Assembly (NCBI RefSeq): GCF_030161415.1
Contig: NZ_BSSU01000013.1
Coordinates: forward strand, 62,001 to 126,000
Source: Thalassotalea eurytherma
GTDB taxonomy: Bacteria > Pseudomonadota > Gammaproteobacteria > Enterobacterales > Alteromonadaceae
Direction: 5' to 3'
Length of the DNA: 64,000 nt
The notes beneath the pieces are model-generated. The model was given only the letters and a program-made list of their open reading frames with translations. It was not told where the DNA came from and did not search any database. Both the position numbers and the translations under genes were made by a program. Numbering within the stretch: position 1 is the stretch's first letter; each line of letters starts with the position of its first letter. Positions 26,757 to 35,414 of the stretch are shown one piece after another.

Positions 26757-28190
26757 ATGAATAAAACATCGATAGAAAAAAAGCTCAAAAAAATTAAGCA
26801 TAAAGCTGATGAACTGCTTCACCGATCTCTTGATCAGCAGGTCAATGTTGCCGTGACAGGTTTGAGTCGCTCCGGTAAAACTGCATTTATAACGTCGCTG
26901 GTTAATCAACTGATTAGCGAGAACCAACAATCAGAACTCGCGTTTTTCACCCCTGTATCCCAACAACGTTTTATCGCAGCCAAGCGAGTACCGCAGCAAC
27001 ACAATCTTATTCAGCGTTTTACCTATGACGAAGGTATTGCTGCGTTAAGCCAACATACGCCAACATGGCCCAAGCCAACAAAAAGTATTAGTGAGCTCCG
27101 TTTAGCTATTCGATACCAACCGACTAGCTCATTGCTTAAATTAGCGACAGATGTCGTTACGTTATATATCGACTTTACCGACTACCCAGGTGAGTGGTTA
27201 CTTGATTTACCTATGTTGAATCAAACCTTTGAAGAGTGGTCTGAGCAAACGATGGCACTCTTGACTAAAGAGCCTAGATTGTCAGTCGCCAGTGAATTTA
27301 TTGATGAAGTAAATAAACTTGATCCGTTTGCTCCACTTGATGAGCAGGTGCTTGCTGAGCTGTCAGAGAAGTACACAGATATTTTGCATACGTTTAGAGA
27401 AGAATTAGGCATGTCAGTTATTCAGCCAGGCCGTTTCATTTTGCCTGGTGATTTAGCAGGCGCACCTATACTTCAATTCTTTCCGTTTACTGGCTTTGAT
27501 AGTATCGATAAAAATGAGTATCAAAATGCTGAAACAAACAGCATGATAGGTACATTGAGAGCGCGCTTTATTGAATATAAATCACGCGTTGTTAAAAAGT
27601 TTTATAAACAGTATTTCGTTAATTTTGATCGCCAAATCGTCTTATGCGATAGCTTGTCTTCATTAAATCATGGCAAGGCTAGTTTTGACGATTTACAACT
27701 GGCTATTTCGATGATCTTAGAAAGTTTTGACTATGGTAAGTCAAGTTTATTAAAACGACTTTTTTCACCAAAAATCGACAAGCTTCTCTTTGCCGCTACC
27801 AAGGCGGATCATGTCACGCCGGATCAACATAGCAATATGGTTCATTTGCTTAATAAAATGGTCTACAAAAAACGTCATGAACTTCATTATCAATCCGTTG
27901 ATGTTAAAACGTTAGCCATTGCCTCTATTAGAACTACTGACGTAGGTAAAAGTCGTTATCAAAATAAAGATATAAATGTCATCAAAGGGCAAAGAGCCGC
28001 TGACGACAAAGTGATTACTGTGTTTCCCGGAAGTGTACCTAGCGAGATTCCTAAAGACGATTACTGGCAAGCTAATACGTTTAATTTTATTGAATTTTCA
28101 CCAAGGGTACCTTTGCGTGACCACCAAGCATTACCCCATATCAGAATGGATCAAGCGCTTGAGTTTTTGTTAGGAGATAAAATGCGATGA
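26757..28190 (+). CDS. ycjX: YcjX family P-loop NTPase (DUF463)
   Basis: A 477-residue protein of the YcjX family, a GTPase-like stress protein. The P-loop GLSRSGKT is at about 35-42, and later motifs include YIDFTDYPGEWLLDLP and a KADH-type element (LFAATKADHVTP). It overlaps ycjF by 4 bases. In E. coli ycjXF lies close to psp and tyrR, and the order is conserved here apart from the inserted phhAB. A 17-bp inverted repeat (ACTTACT-AAA-AGTAAGT, 26691-26707) lies in the upstream region and could be an operator. The precise function is unknown. Confidence 0.92.
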   Translation: MNKTSIEKKLKKIKHKADELLHRSLDQQVNVAVTGLSRSGKTAFITSLVNQLISENQQSELAFFTPVSQQRFIAAKRVPQQHNLIQRFTYDEGIAALSQHTPTWPKPTKSISELRLAIRYQPTSSLLKLATDVVTLYIDFTDYPGEWLLDLPMLNQTFEEWSEQTMALLTKEPRLSVASEFIDEVNKLDPFAPLDEQVLAELSEKYTDILHTFREELGMSVIQPGRFILPGDLAGAPILQFFPFTGFDSIDKNEYQNAETNSMIGTLRARFIEYKSRVVKKFYKQYFVNFDRQIVLCDSLSSLNHGKASFDDLQLAISMILESFDYGKSSLLKRLFSPKIDKLLFAATKADHVTPDQHSNMVHLLNKMVYKKRHELHYQSVDVKTLAIASIRTTDVGKSRYQNKDINVIKGQRAADDKVITVFPGSVPSEIPKDDYWQANTFNFIEFSPRVPLRDHQALPHIRMDQALEFLLGDKMR

Positions 28191-29212
28191 GTACTGAACA
28201 AGATCAATTTCAGCAACAAATACTTTTTGATGAAAAAAGCGCGGAAACAAACAATGAAACAACAGATGAAACACTCGTAGAGCCGATTTATTTTGATAAT
28301 GATGATTGGCAGGCAAGTGATCAAGAGCTGCAAGATATTGAACAACAAATTGAGCAACGAACAAAAGCTAGCTGGGGCATGCGTTTAGGCCTTAGTGTTT
28401 TATTTCTAATTGTTGCTATTGAAGCGTTTGATTTTTTCAGTACCGGTTTTATCGAGTCACCAATTATTACAGGCCTTTATGCTGTTCTATTTACTGTCAT
28501 TACACTGACGGCTGGCACCTCTTTTTTAAAAGAAGTAACGGGCCTTTCGCAGTTAAAAAAGCAAATTAAAGTTCAACAAAAAATTGTTGATATTAATCAG
28601 GGCTACATTGATGGAGAAGCGGTAGAAGTTTGTAAAAAAATAGCAAGCAATCTGCCATGTGATATTGCTTTACCAGATAATGATGCTTGGCTGACAAAAG
28701 AATATAAACATTTATCAGATGCTGAAATTGTGCAGCTTTTTAATAAGCAAGTGATGAGTGTTGTTGACCAAAAAGCGATGAGTGAAATTGCGAAACATTC
28801 AAGTGAAACCATGTTGATGGTGGCGATAAGCCCTATTGCCTTTGTAGATATGCTTATTGTCTTTTGGCGTAACGTGACAATGATCGACCGTGTGGCAGGC
28901 TTATATGGTATCAAGCTTGGTTATTGGAGTCGTATTAAACTGATTCGAGAAGTGCTAAAAACGATGATCTTTGCCGGCGCAACAGAAATTATTGCTGATG
29001 TTAGCACTGAAATGGTTGGTGCTGACTTATTAGGCAAGTTATCTGGCAGGGCTGCGCAAGGATTGGCATCAGGTATGTTAACGGCAAGACTGGGTATAAG
29101 AACCGTTCACTTATGTCGTCCGCTACCATTTAATCAAGACACGCCAAGTATTAATTCTGTACGCCAAATATTAGTTGGCAAACTTAAACAACTGATTACA
29201 AAAAAGCCATAA
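28187..29212 (+). CDS. ycjF: YcjF family inner-membrane protein (UPF0283)
   Basis: A 341-residue protein. The N-terminal 60 residues are acidic and Gln-rich; two membrane helices follow at about 65-85 and 93-112, then a soluble helical domain with a further hydrophobic stretch near 200-225 (MLMVAISPIAFVDMLIVFW). It matches YcjF/UPF0283 in length and layout. ATG overlaps the ycjX stop (ATGA), so the pair is translationally coupled and probably acts together in envelope stress. Molecular function unknown. Confidence 0.9.
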   Translation: MSTEQDQFQQQILFDEKSAETNNETTDETLVEPIYFDNDDWQASDQELQDIEQQIEQRTKASWGMRLGLSVLFLIVAIEAFDFFSTGFIESPIITGLYAVLFTVITLTAGTSFLKEVTGLSQLKKQIKVQQKIVDINQGYIDGEAVEVCKKIASNLPCDIALPDNDAWLTKEYKHLSDAEIVQLFNKQVMSVVDQKAMSEIAKHSSETMLMVAISPIAFVDMLIVFWRNVTMIDRVAGLYGIKLGYWSRIKLIREVLKTMIFAGATEIIADVSTEMVGADLLGKLSGRAAQGLASGMLTARLGIRTVHLCRPLPFNQDTPSINSVRQILVGKLKQLITKKP

Positions 29213-29295
29213 ATAATCATGCCTAACACGAATTGCACGTTGCGCAAATACGCCAAAATACTTTGTGTATTATGTGAATAAATAGCTAACCTGTA

Positions 29296-29329
29296 AAAAG
29301 GATTGTAATTAAAAATTTACAATCCTTTT
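29296..29329. terminator. Terminator-like hairpin after ycjF
   Basis: A 13-bp stem AAAAGGATTGTAA/TTACAATCCTTTT with 8-base A-rich loop lies 83 bases after ycjF. It could terminate ycjXF. It contains the TyrR box described separately, so the same bases may have two roles. Confidence 0.55.
29304..29321 (+). promoter_or_regulatory. TyrR box upstream of phhA
   Basis: TGTAATTAAAAATTTACA matches the TyrR consensus TGTAAA-N6-TTTACA at 11 of 12 defined bases. A further TGTAAA half-site lies 12 bases upstream (29292). It is about 120 bases before phhA and consistent with control by the tyrR gene located downstream. Confidence 0.7.
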
Positions 29330-29441
29330 ATTCTGGTTAGTTATTGACCTAATGTTAAAAGGTGACCTACGTCTTGCCATTGGCATAAGATGAAGGCAAC
29401 TAAAGTGGGAAACCACAATTATAAATATACAAGGTTACAAC

Positions 29442-30254
29442 ATGTCAAAGGCGACAAAATATGTTTCTAAACCAGCCGATGAGAATGGAATTATTCATTG
29501 GACTGAAGAAGAAAACAGTATTTGGCAGGCACTCATAACAAGACAACTTCCGTTAATGGAAGGACGCGCCTGTGATGAATTCATTCTAGGTTTAGAAAAA
29601 CTAAACTTACCGATAGATCGTGTGCCGCAACTTGCTGAAATAAATAGTGTGCTAGTTGAAAGTACGGGGTGGCAATGTGAACAGGTGCCAGCATTAATTG
29701 GTTTTGAAAAGTTTTTTAGCTTATTAAGTCAAAAAAAGTTTCCAGTAGCGACCTTTCTTCGTTCAAAAGAAGAATTTGATTACCTGCAAGAGCCGGATAT
29801 TTTTCATGAGCTGTTTGGCCATTGCGCAATGTTAACAAATCCTGAGTTTGCAAAATTTACGCAAGCGTACGGTGAGATTGGTTTAGCAGCAAGTAAAGAA
29901 GACAGAGTATTTTTAGCTCGATTATACTGGTTTACCGTTGAGTTTGGTTTAATGAAAACCAGTGATGGCTTAAGAATTTATGGCGGAGGTATTTTATCGT
30001 CGCCAGGTGAAACTAACTATGCCCTCGAGCAAGATACAGCTGAATATCGATTTTTAACCAATGAAGAGCAAGTTGTTGATGTACTTCGTACACCGTATCG
30101 TATTGATATCATGCAACCAATATATTTCATGATAGAAAAAATGAGCGATTTAGATGCGATTAGAAATCTAGATTTAATGGCATTAGTTGAACAAGCTAAG
30201 GCATTAGGTTTACATGAACCTAAATTTCCACCAAAAGAAAAAATAGCCAGTTAA
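29442..30254 (+). CDS. phhA: Phenylalanine-4-hydroxylase
   Basis: A 270-residue tetrahydropterin-dependent monooxygenase converting phenylalanine to tyrosine. The iron ligands are visible: H122 and H127 in DIFHELFGHC, and E167 in LYWFTVEFGL. It is of bacterial size, lacking the regulatory ACT domain of animal enzymes. It is 9 bp upstream of phhB, which regenerates the pterin cofactor, and is followed by tyrR and fahA-maiA, so phenylalanine is probably degraded through tyrosine and homogentisate. hpd and hmgA are not in this window. Regulation by TyrR is suggested by the box at 29304. Confidence 0.95.
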   Translation: MSKATKYVSKPADENGIIHWTEEENSIWQALITRQLPLMEGRACDEFILGLEKLNLPIDRVPQLAEINSVLVESTGWQCEQVPALIGFEKFFSLLSQKKFPVATFLRSKEEFDYLQEPDIFHELFGHCAMLTNPEFAKFTQAYGEIGLAASKEDRVFLARLYWFTVEFGLMKTSDGLRIYGGGILSSPGETNYALEQDTAEYRFLTNEEQVVDVLRTPYRIDIMQPIYFMIEKMSDLDAIRNLDLMALVEQAKALGLHEPKFPPKEKIAS

Positions 30255-30263
30255 GGAAACATA

Positions 30264-30602
30264 ATGAATTCAACTTTATCTACCCAAAAATGTGAAGCGT
30301 GTCACGTTGATGCGCCAAAAGTAACCGACGAAGAGTTACAAGCGTTTATGTCGCAGTTACCGGATTGGGTGCCAGAAGTGCGCGACGGCGTTATGATGCT
30401 AGAGCGCGTGTATAAATTTAAAAATTATAAATTAGCTTGGGCTTTTGCAAACAAAGTATCAGAGCTCGCGGAAGAAGAGTTTCACCACCCTGCAATACTT
30501 TTAGAGTGGGGCAAAGTAACAATTACTTGGTGGACACACGCGATTGGTGGTTTACACAAAAATGACTTTATTTGTGCTTCTAAAACAGACGCACTTCTGT
30601 AA
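30264..30602 (+). CDS. phhB: Pterin-4a-carbinolamine dehydratase
   Basis: A 112-residue enzyme that dehydrates 4a-hydroxytetrahydrobiopterin after phenylalanine hydroxylation. The active-site region [21 protein letters not shown]-type sequence with paired histidines is intact, as is [11 protein letters not shown]. An N-terminal CEACHVD segment with two Cys is a common feature in this clade. It is coupled to phhA (9-bp gap, AAGGAA ribosome binding site) and followed by a terminator. Confidence 0.95.
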   Translation: MNSTLSTQKCEACHVDAPKVTDEELQAFMSQLPDWVPEVRDGVMMLERVYKFKNYKLAWAFANKVSELAEEEFHHPAILLEWGKVTITWWTHAIGGLHKNDFICASKTDALL

Positions 30603-30619
30603 GTTTAATGAAAAATTTC

Positions 30620-30647
30620 AAAGCCTCCTTCACAGGGGGCTTTTTTT
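30620..30647 (+). terminator. Terminator after phhAB
   Basis: Stem AAAGCCTCC/GGGGGCTTT-type (one G-T pair) with loop TTCACA and seven T, ending only 3 bases before a TyrR box. Confidence 0.82.
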
Positions 30648-30650
30648 ATG

Positions 30651-30668
30651 TGTACAAAATAGTTTACA
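30651..30668 (+). promoter_or_regulatory. TyrR box upstream of tyrR
   Basis: TGTACAAAATAGTTTACA fits TGTAAA-N6-TTTACA with one mismatch. It is about 30 bases before the tyrR start codon, suggesting autoregulation. Confidence 0.68.
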
Positions 30669-30698
30669 ATGGTGTTTTTACCGTTAGGAATCTGATAA

Positions 30699-32252
30699 AT
30701 GCGTTTGAAGATCACCTGTGAAGACAGGTTAGGTATTGCCCAGCAAGTGCTTGGCGTGTTTGTTGAACATAATATTAATATTAAAGGTATTGATACTGCG
30801 ACTGTCGCAGGACCAATATTTGTTCATATTCCTGATCTGGAATTTTCAGAACTACAAAGCTTCATGCCTCAACTGCGTTTAATTGATGGTGTGGTAGATG
30901 TGCAAACAACGCCATTCATGCCGTCCGAATTAGAGCGCAATGAACTTTCTACATTAATTCGAACATTTCCAGATCCCTTTATTTCGATTGATGCGCGCGC
31001 TAACGTTCGCATACTTAACGATGTTTCCAAAAACTTATTAAATACCAAAGATGAACAAGTTATTGGTGAGCCAATTAGCCAGTTCGTTAAAGGCTTTAAT
31101 TTTACGAAATGGTTAGAAAGCGACGAAGTCTTAGCGCAAACAAGACGTTTAAAGCTAAGTGATGAAGACTTTGTGGCCGATATTTTACCTATTCATGTCG
31201 ATGACAGTGAAGGAAACTCAATTTTAGCTGGTGCGGTGCTTATATTAAAATCAGAAGCACGCTTGGGCCAGCAAATGAATGCATTTAAGCAATCGACAGA
31301 AAATAGTTTTTCAGGTATTCAAGCAACAAGTGGTAGCATGAGAAAGGTTGTTCGAGAAGCAAAACGAATGGCTATTCTAGATTCAACCATGTTGATTACT
31401 GGTGAAACCGGATCTGGTAAAGAATTAATCGCAAGAGCATGTCATCAAGCCAGTGATCGCAGTGAATTCGCCTTTATGACGCTTAATTGCGCTGCATTGC
31501 CAGACGAAGCAGCTGAAACAGAGTTATTTGGCACAGGCACACCGGGTACCGAACAAGCAAAGAAAGGGTTATTTGAACAAGCAGATGGTGGCACAATCTT
31601 TTTGGACGAAGTAGGGGAAATGTCCTCTAAACTTCAGACCAAGTTATTGCGTGTCATTCAAGATGGCAGTTTTCGTCGTGTCGATGACGAAACTGAAATA
31701 AAAGTTGATGTTCGAATTATTAGCTCTACCAATAAAGACCTGCTGAATATGGTTTCAGGTGGTGAATTTAGGGAAGATCTCTATTACCGAATTAATGTTC
31801 TGGGTTTAAATGTTCCCTCTTTACGTGAGCGCCGTAGTGATATTATTCCACTTGCAGAGCACTTTATTGCTAAAGCCAGTTATAACATTGGTCGATTAAA
31901 TGTCAGATTATCGGATGATTGCCGTGAGTTTATTGAACATTATCCATGGCCAGGTAATGTTAGGCAGTTAGAGAATGTTTTGATTCGTGCAGTATCATTA
32001 ATGGAAGGTGATTTAGTACAAACTCAATATCTGGAATTACCTGCTTATACCCGTGAATATGGTTATCTGGAACAAGAGTTTGAAGGCACTTTAGATGGCG
32101 CAGTAAAAAATTTTGAAGCTGATTTACTAAGAAAGCTCTACCCAGCCTATCCAAGTACTCGACAACTCGCCAAAAAGCTTGGTTTAAGTCATACTGCTAT
32201 TGCTAATAAATTAAGAGAGTACGGTATTAATAAAAAGACCGTTAAGATTTAA
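30699..32252 (+). CDS. tyrR: Aromatic amino acid regulator TyrR (PhhR)
   Basis: A 517-residue regulator with an N-terminal ACT domain (MRLKITCEDRLGIAQQVL), a PAS domain (about 78-190), an AAA+ domain with Walker A GETGSGKEL and Walker B GTIFLDEV, and a C-terminal helix-turn-helix (STRQLAKKLGLSHTAIANKL). The GAFTGA loop needed to contact sigma-54 is replaced by GTGTPGTEQAKK, as in E. coli TyrR, so it should act at sigma-70 promoters. It binds aromatic amino acids and ATP. It sits between phhAB and fahA-maiA, both of which have TyrR-like boxes upstream. It is probably a catabolic activator and self-regulator. Confidence 0.93.
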   Translation: MRLKITCEDRLGIAQQVLGVFVEHNINIKGIDTATVAGPIFVHIPDLEFSELQSFMPQLRLIDGVVDVQTTPFMPSELERNELSTLIRTFPDPFISIDARANVRILNDVSKNLLNTKDEQVIGEPISQFVKGFNFTKWLESDEVLAQTRRLKLSDEDFVADILPIHVDDSEGNSILAGAVLILKSEARLGQQMNAFKQSTENSFSGIQATSGSMRKVVREAKRMAILDSTMLITGETGSGKELIARACHQASDRSEFAFMTLNCAALPDEAAETELFGTGTPGTEQAKKGLFEQADGGTIFLDEVGEMSSKLQTKLLRVIQDGSFRRVDDETEIKVDVRIISSTNKDLLNMVSGGEFREDLYYRINVLGLNVPSLRERRSDIIPLAEHFIAKASYNIGRLNVRLSDDCREFIEHYPWPGNVRQLENVLIRAVSLMEGDLVQTQYLELPAYTREYGYLEQEFEGTLDGAVKNFEADLLRKLYPAYPSTRQLAKKLGLSHTAIANKLREYGINKKTVKI

Positions 32253-32276
32253 CTCATTTCTCACTTTATGTTTGGG

Positions 32277-32294
32277 TGTAAAGAATTAATAACA
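32277..32294 (+). promoter_or_regulatory. Weak TyrR-like box upstream of fahA
   Basis: TGTAAAGAATTAATAACA has a perfect left half-site and a right half (ATAACA) with two mismatches to TTTACA. It lies about 118 bases before fahA. Confidence 0.4.
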
Positions 32295-32411
32295 GTATTT
32301 CTGAACTTTGCACCCAAACGAAAATTCACTGCCTACTAGTATTTGTGTTGAGTTGTCGTAGAATCAGCTCCAAGTTATTGATGATTACAAAAAGAATGAT
32401 TAGGACAAGAC

Positions 32412-33404
32412 ATGAAACTAGCCACGTTAAAAAATAACACTAGAGATGGCCAATTAGTTGTTGTTAGTAAAGATTTAAGTAAAGCTGTCGCTGTGCCACA
32501 TATTGCCGCTACCATGCAAATGGCAGTCGATAACTGGGACACGATTGCACCACAACTTGATGTTGTGTATCAGTCATTAAACACTGGTGATGTGGAAGGC
32601 CAAATGGCTTTTGACCAAGGTACTTGTGAATCTCCATTACCTCGTGCTTATCAATGGGCTGACGGCAGTGCTTATGTAAACCACGTAGAGCTAGTGCGTA
32701 AAGCACGAAATGCTGAGATGCCTGAAACATTCTGGACCGATCCTTTAATGTACCAAGGTGGTTCAGACGCGTTTATTGGCCCTAAAGACAATATTGAAGT
32801 CATTTCTGAAGATTTTGGTATTGATTTTGAGTCAGAAGTTGCCGTCATTACGTCAGACGTGCCTATGGGAGCAACGCCAGATCAAGCGCAAGAGCATATT
32901 AAACTACTGATGCTAGTAAATGACGTTTCTTTACGTAACTTAATTCCAGCTGAATTAGCTAAAGGTTTTGGCTTCTTTGGAAGTAAGCCTTCAAGTGCTT
33001 TTTCTCCTGTAGCGGTAACGCCAGATGAATTAGGCGATGCGTGGGACGGTAAGAAATTACACCTACCACTAACAACGCATTTAAATGATCAATTATTTGG
33101 TGAGCCCAACTGTGGTGTAGATATGACGTTTGATTTCCCAACGATTGTTGCTCATGCTGCAAAAACACGTCCATTAGGCGCGGGTTGTGTCGTTGGTTCA
33201 GGTACTATTTCAAACTACGATCGCTCGGCTGGCTCAAGCTGTTTAGCAGAAAAGCGCATGTTAGAGATTATTGCTGACGGCAAACCATCAACAGCATTCA
33301 TGCAATTTGGTGATCGCGTTCGTATTGAAATGTTTGATAAAGCGGGTGACAGTATTTTCGGCTCAATCGATCAGCTGGTTGTTGAGTATCCAGGGGTTAA
33401 ATAA
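32412..33404 (+). CDS. fahA: Fumarylacetoacetase (FAA hydrolase family)
   Basis: A 330-residue enzyme of the fumarylacetoacetate hydrolase family, here assigned to the last step of homogentisate breakdown, fumarylacetoacetate to fumarate and acetoacetate. Metal-binding acidic residues are seen in DFGIDFESEVAVITSDVPM. KPSSAFSPVAVTPDELG and GCVVGSGTISNYD are typical of the proteobacterial form. It overlaps maiA by one base (TAATG), and the pairing with maleylacetoacetate isomerase supports the assignment over a generic FAA hydrolase. Confidence 0.9.
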   Translation: MKLATLKNNTRDGQLVVVSKDLSKAVAVPHIAATMQMAVDNWDTIAPQLDVVYQSLNTGDVEGQMAFDQGTCESPLPRAYQWADGSAYVNHVELVRKARNAEMPETFWTDPLMYQGGSDAFIGPKDNIEVISEDFGIDFESEVAVITSDVPMGATPDQAQEHIKLLMLVNDVSLRNLIPAELAKGFGFFGSKPSSAFSPVAVTPDELGDAWDGKKLHLPLTTHLNDQLFGEPNCGVDMTFDFPTIVAHAAKTRPLGAGCVVGSGTISNYDRSAGSSCLAEKRMLEIIADGKPSTAFMQFGDRVRIEMFDKAGDSIFGSIDQLVVEYPGVK

Positions 33405-34039
33405 TGCAACTATACGGTTATTGGCGTTCGTCTGCTGCTTACCGCGTCAGAATCGCTTTGAACTTACTAGGTTTAGATTGTGACTTGTTATCTGTTCATC
33501 TGGTAAAAAATGGTGGCGAGCAACATAGCGACGAATATAAGCGTAAAAATCCGCATGAATTAGTACCGTGTTTAATTGATGGTGATGTTTGTTTAAATCA
33601 GTCGTTGGCCATCATCGACTATTTACAAGCTAAGGCGAATAAAACACTGTTACCTGAAGATATTGTCGAGCAATGCATGGTAAAAGCGTTAGCCTATGAT
33701 ATTGCGTGTGAAATACACCCATTAAATAATTTGCGCGTACAACAATATTTAGTAAACGAGCTAAATGTTAGCGATGATAGCAAGATGCAGTGGGTACACG
33801 ACTGGATGCATACAGGGTTTAAGGCGGTAGAAGTTAAATTGCAGTCTCAAAGTGGACAGTTTTGTGTTGGTGATGCAGTGAGCTTGGCGGATGTGTGTTT
33901 AATTCCACAGGTATACAACGCACTGCGTTTTAACGTCGATATGAATCGTTACCCTTTAATTATGGGTATTTACGAACGTTGCAATCAGTTTCCTACCTTT
34001 ATCAAGGCGCAGCCTGAAAATCAGGATGATGCCCACTAA
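33404..34039 (+). CDS. maiA: Maleylacetoacetate isomerase
   Basis: A 211-residue zeta-class glutathione-S-transferase-like enzyme. It has the N-terminal thioredoxin-like motif YWRSSAAYRVRIALNL, the glutathione-contact NQSLAIIDYL, and the C-terminal helical domain with DVCLIPQVYNA. It isomerises maleylacetoacetate to fumarylacetoacetate with glutathione, feeding FahA, its translationally coupled neighbour. The block is closed by a hairpin. Confidence 0.94.
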   Translation: MQLYGYWRSSAAYRVRIALNLLGLDCDLLSVHLVKNGGEQHSDEYKRKNPHELVPCLIDGDVCLNQSLAIIDYLQAKANKTLLPEDIVEQCMVKALAYDIACEIHPLNNLRVQQYLVNELNVSDDSKMQWVHDWMHTGFKAVEVKLQSQSGQFCVGDAVSLADVCLIPQVYNALRFNVDMNRYPLIMGIYERCNQFPTFIKAQPENQDDAH

Positions 34040-34078
34040 TAAAATTGGATCGTTTCTCAAAATTCAATAAATAGCATG

Positions 34079-34112
34079 GGGGATAGTACTTTTTAAGTAT
34101 TATCCCCTTTTT
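34079..34112 (+). terminator. Terminator after fahA-maiA
   Basis: Stem GGGGATAGTACTT paired with AAGTATTATCCCC (one G-T pair), followed by a T-run. Confidence 0.83.
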
Positions 34113-34204
34113 CATGAAAAGAAATGTAAAACAATATGTGTTCCATTGAATATCACTCAGTTAAACAATATATTGTAGGTAATTATCCTGTAGCGGTAGG
34201 AAGC

Positions 34205-35092
34205 ATGAGCGAAACAGCAAATTCAGAAAATACAACACCTTGGTTAGTCATTGTTATTATTGTAGCGGTGATCTTTGGTGGTATTGCGTTTTGGTTTACA
34301 TCGGAAGATAACGATCAACAACCTGTTGTCGAAGCACCTATAGTTGAAGTTGTCGAAGAAAAAGTACCTGAAGAGAAAGTCGTTGAAAAGGTATCGCCTG
34401 AATCAATTCCTGAAATGCCTGACATCATGGATATTCCTGAAACAGAAACAGAGCCTGTAGAAGAACAAAGTCCATTGCCTAAATTAGATGAAAGCGATGA
34501 CTTTCTTAAAGCTGCGCTACCAGATTTAACTTGGCGAAAAGAACTATTAAAGCTAGTGATCACTGATGATCTGATACGCCGTGTAGTCGTTTTTACCGAT
34601 AACTTTGCTCAAGGCACACTTGCTTATGAGTACACACCTTTTGTGCAACCCGCAGTTAAATTTTCTGCGGTTGAACAAGTAAACGAAAAAGGTATTTCAA
34701 CAGGTCAATGGCAGTGGGATGAAAGCACAGCGAGACGTTTTACCTTATACATTGATTTATTGCGCTCTATCGACAGTGAATCACTTGTAGAATTATACAT
34801 TGAGGTAAAACCCTTGATAAGTGAAGCATATGCTGAACTGGGTTATCCAGACCAAGATTTCACTGATGTTTTACAAGATTCTATTGTTCGTGTGCTTGAT
34901 ATGGAGTTGCCTAGACAAGAAATGACATTAGTTCGCCCAAGCGTTATGTATAAATTTGATAATAGTGAACTTGAAGCATTGCCAGAAACCGATAAATTAT
35001 TGCTGAGGATCGGACGAGAAAACTTACTGGTATTAAAATCTGTTCTTCTCGAATTCAGTGATAAATTGGCCAAAGCAGAAGCTGAAAATTGA
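34205..35092 (+). CDS. DUF3014 family membrane-anchored protein
   Basis: A 295-residue protein with one N-terminal membrane helix (about 12-34, WLVIVIIVAVIFGGIAFWF), then an acidic Pro/Glu/Val-rich stretch of about 70 residues and a C-terminal domain of the DUF3014 type (from about LDESDDFLKAALPDLTW). The frame is open 23 codons further upstream, but 34205 is preferred because GTAGGAAG lies before it and the product then begins with a soluble tail and the membrane helix. Most of the protein should be periplasmic. Function unknown. It is monocistronic, upstream of ffs. Confidence 0.8.
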   Translation: MSETANSENTTPWLVIVIIVAVIFGGIAFWFTSEDNDQQPVVEAPIVEVVEEKVPEEKVVEKVSPESIPEMPDIMDIPETETEPVEEQSPLPKLDESDDFLKAALPDLTWRKELLKLVITDDLIRRVVVFTDNFAQGTLAYEYTPFVQPAVKFSAVEQVNEKGISTGQWQWDESTARRFTLYIDLLRSIDSESLVELYIEVKPLISEAYAELGYPDQDFTDVLQDSIVRVLDMELPRQEMTLVRPSVMYKFDNSELEALPETDKLLLRIGRENLLVLKSVLLEFSDKLAKAEAEN

Positions 35093-35202
35093 CGGAACAA
35101 GGTTTTGGTCAAAATATCATCGATCAACCTTAAGATACAAACTATTACTTGCAACCCATACAGGGATTAGTGATAATCCCTCGCGCCTAACGGCAACATT
35201 AT

Positions 35203-35313
35203 GGTGACCCTCTTGGTTCCCTCGCAATGATACTCTGTGAACTCGGCCAGGTCCGGAAGGAAGCAACCGCAGCAGACGACTCATGTGCCGAGGTGTTAGC
35301 TGAGAGGGTGACC
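35203..35313 (+). ncRNA. ffs: Signal recognition particle 4.5S RNA
   Basis: The conserved SRP domain is unmistakable: CCAGGTCCGGAAGGAAGCA in the apical part, with the tetraloop GGAA and the asymmetric loop AGCA/CAGACGA. The terminal stem is GGTGACCCTC with GAGGGTGACC (one G-G mismatch). The predicted RNA of about 111 bases pairs with Ffh to target nascent inner-membrane proteins. It is the bacterial short form without an Alu domain. Ends are estimated from the terminal stem. Confidence 0.96.
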
Positions 35314-35372
35314 ACCCAAATCTTCTTGTATTTAAATCTAATTGTTACTCCATTTTCAAAATTCAGGCATAA

Positions 35373-35399
35373 AAAAAGCCATGCACAGCACAGCTTTTT
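35373..35399. terminator. Possible terminator between ffs and comFB-like gene
   Basis: AAAAAGC ... GCTTTTT stem with an internal CA/CA loop and a TGC/GCA inner stem. It is between convergent transcripts and weaker than the other hairpins in the window. Confidence 0.5.
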
Positions 35400-35414
35400 A
35401 GTCACCCGAGCACT

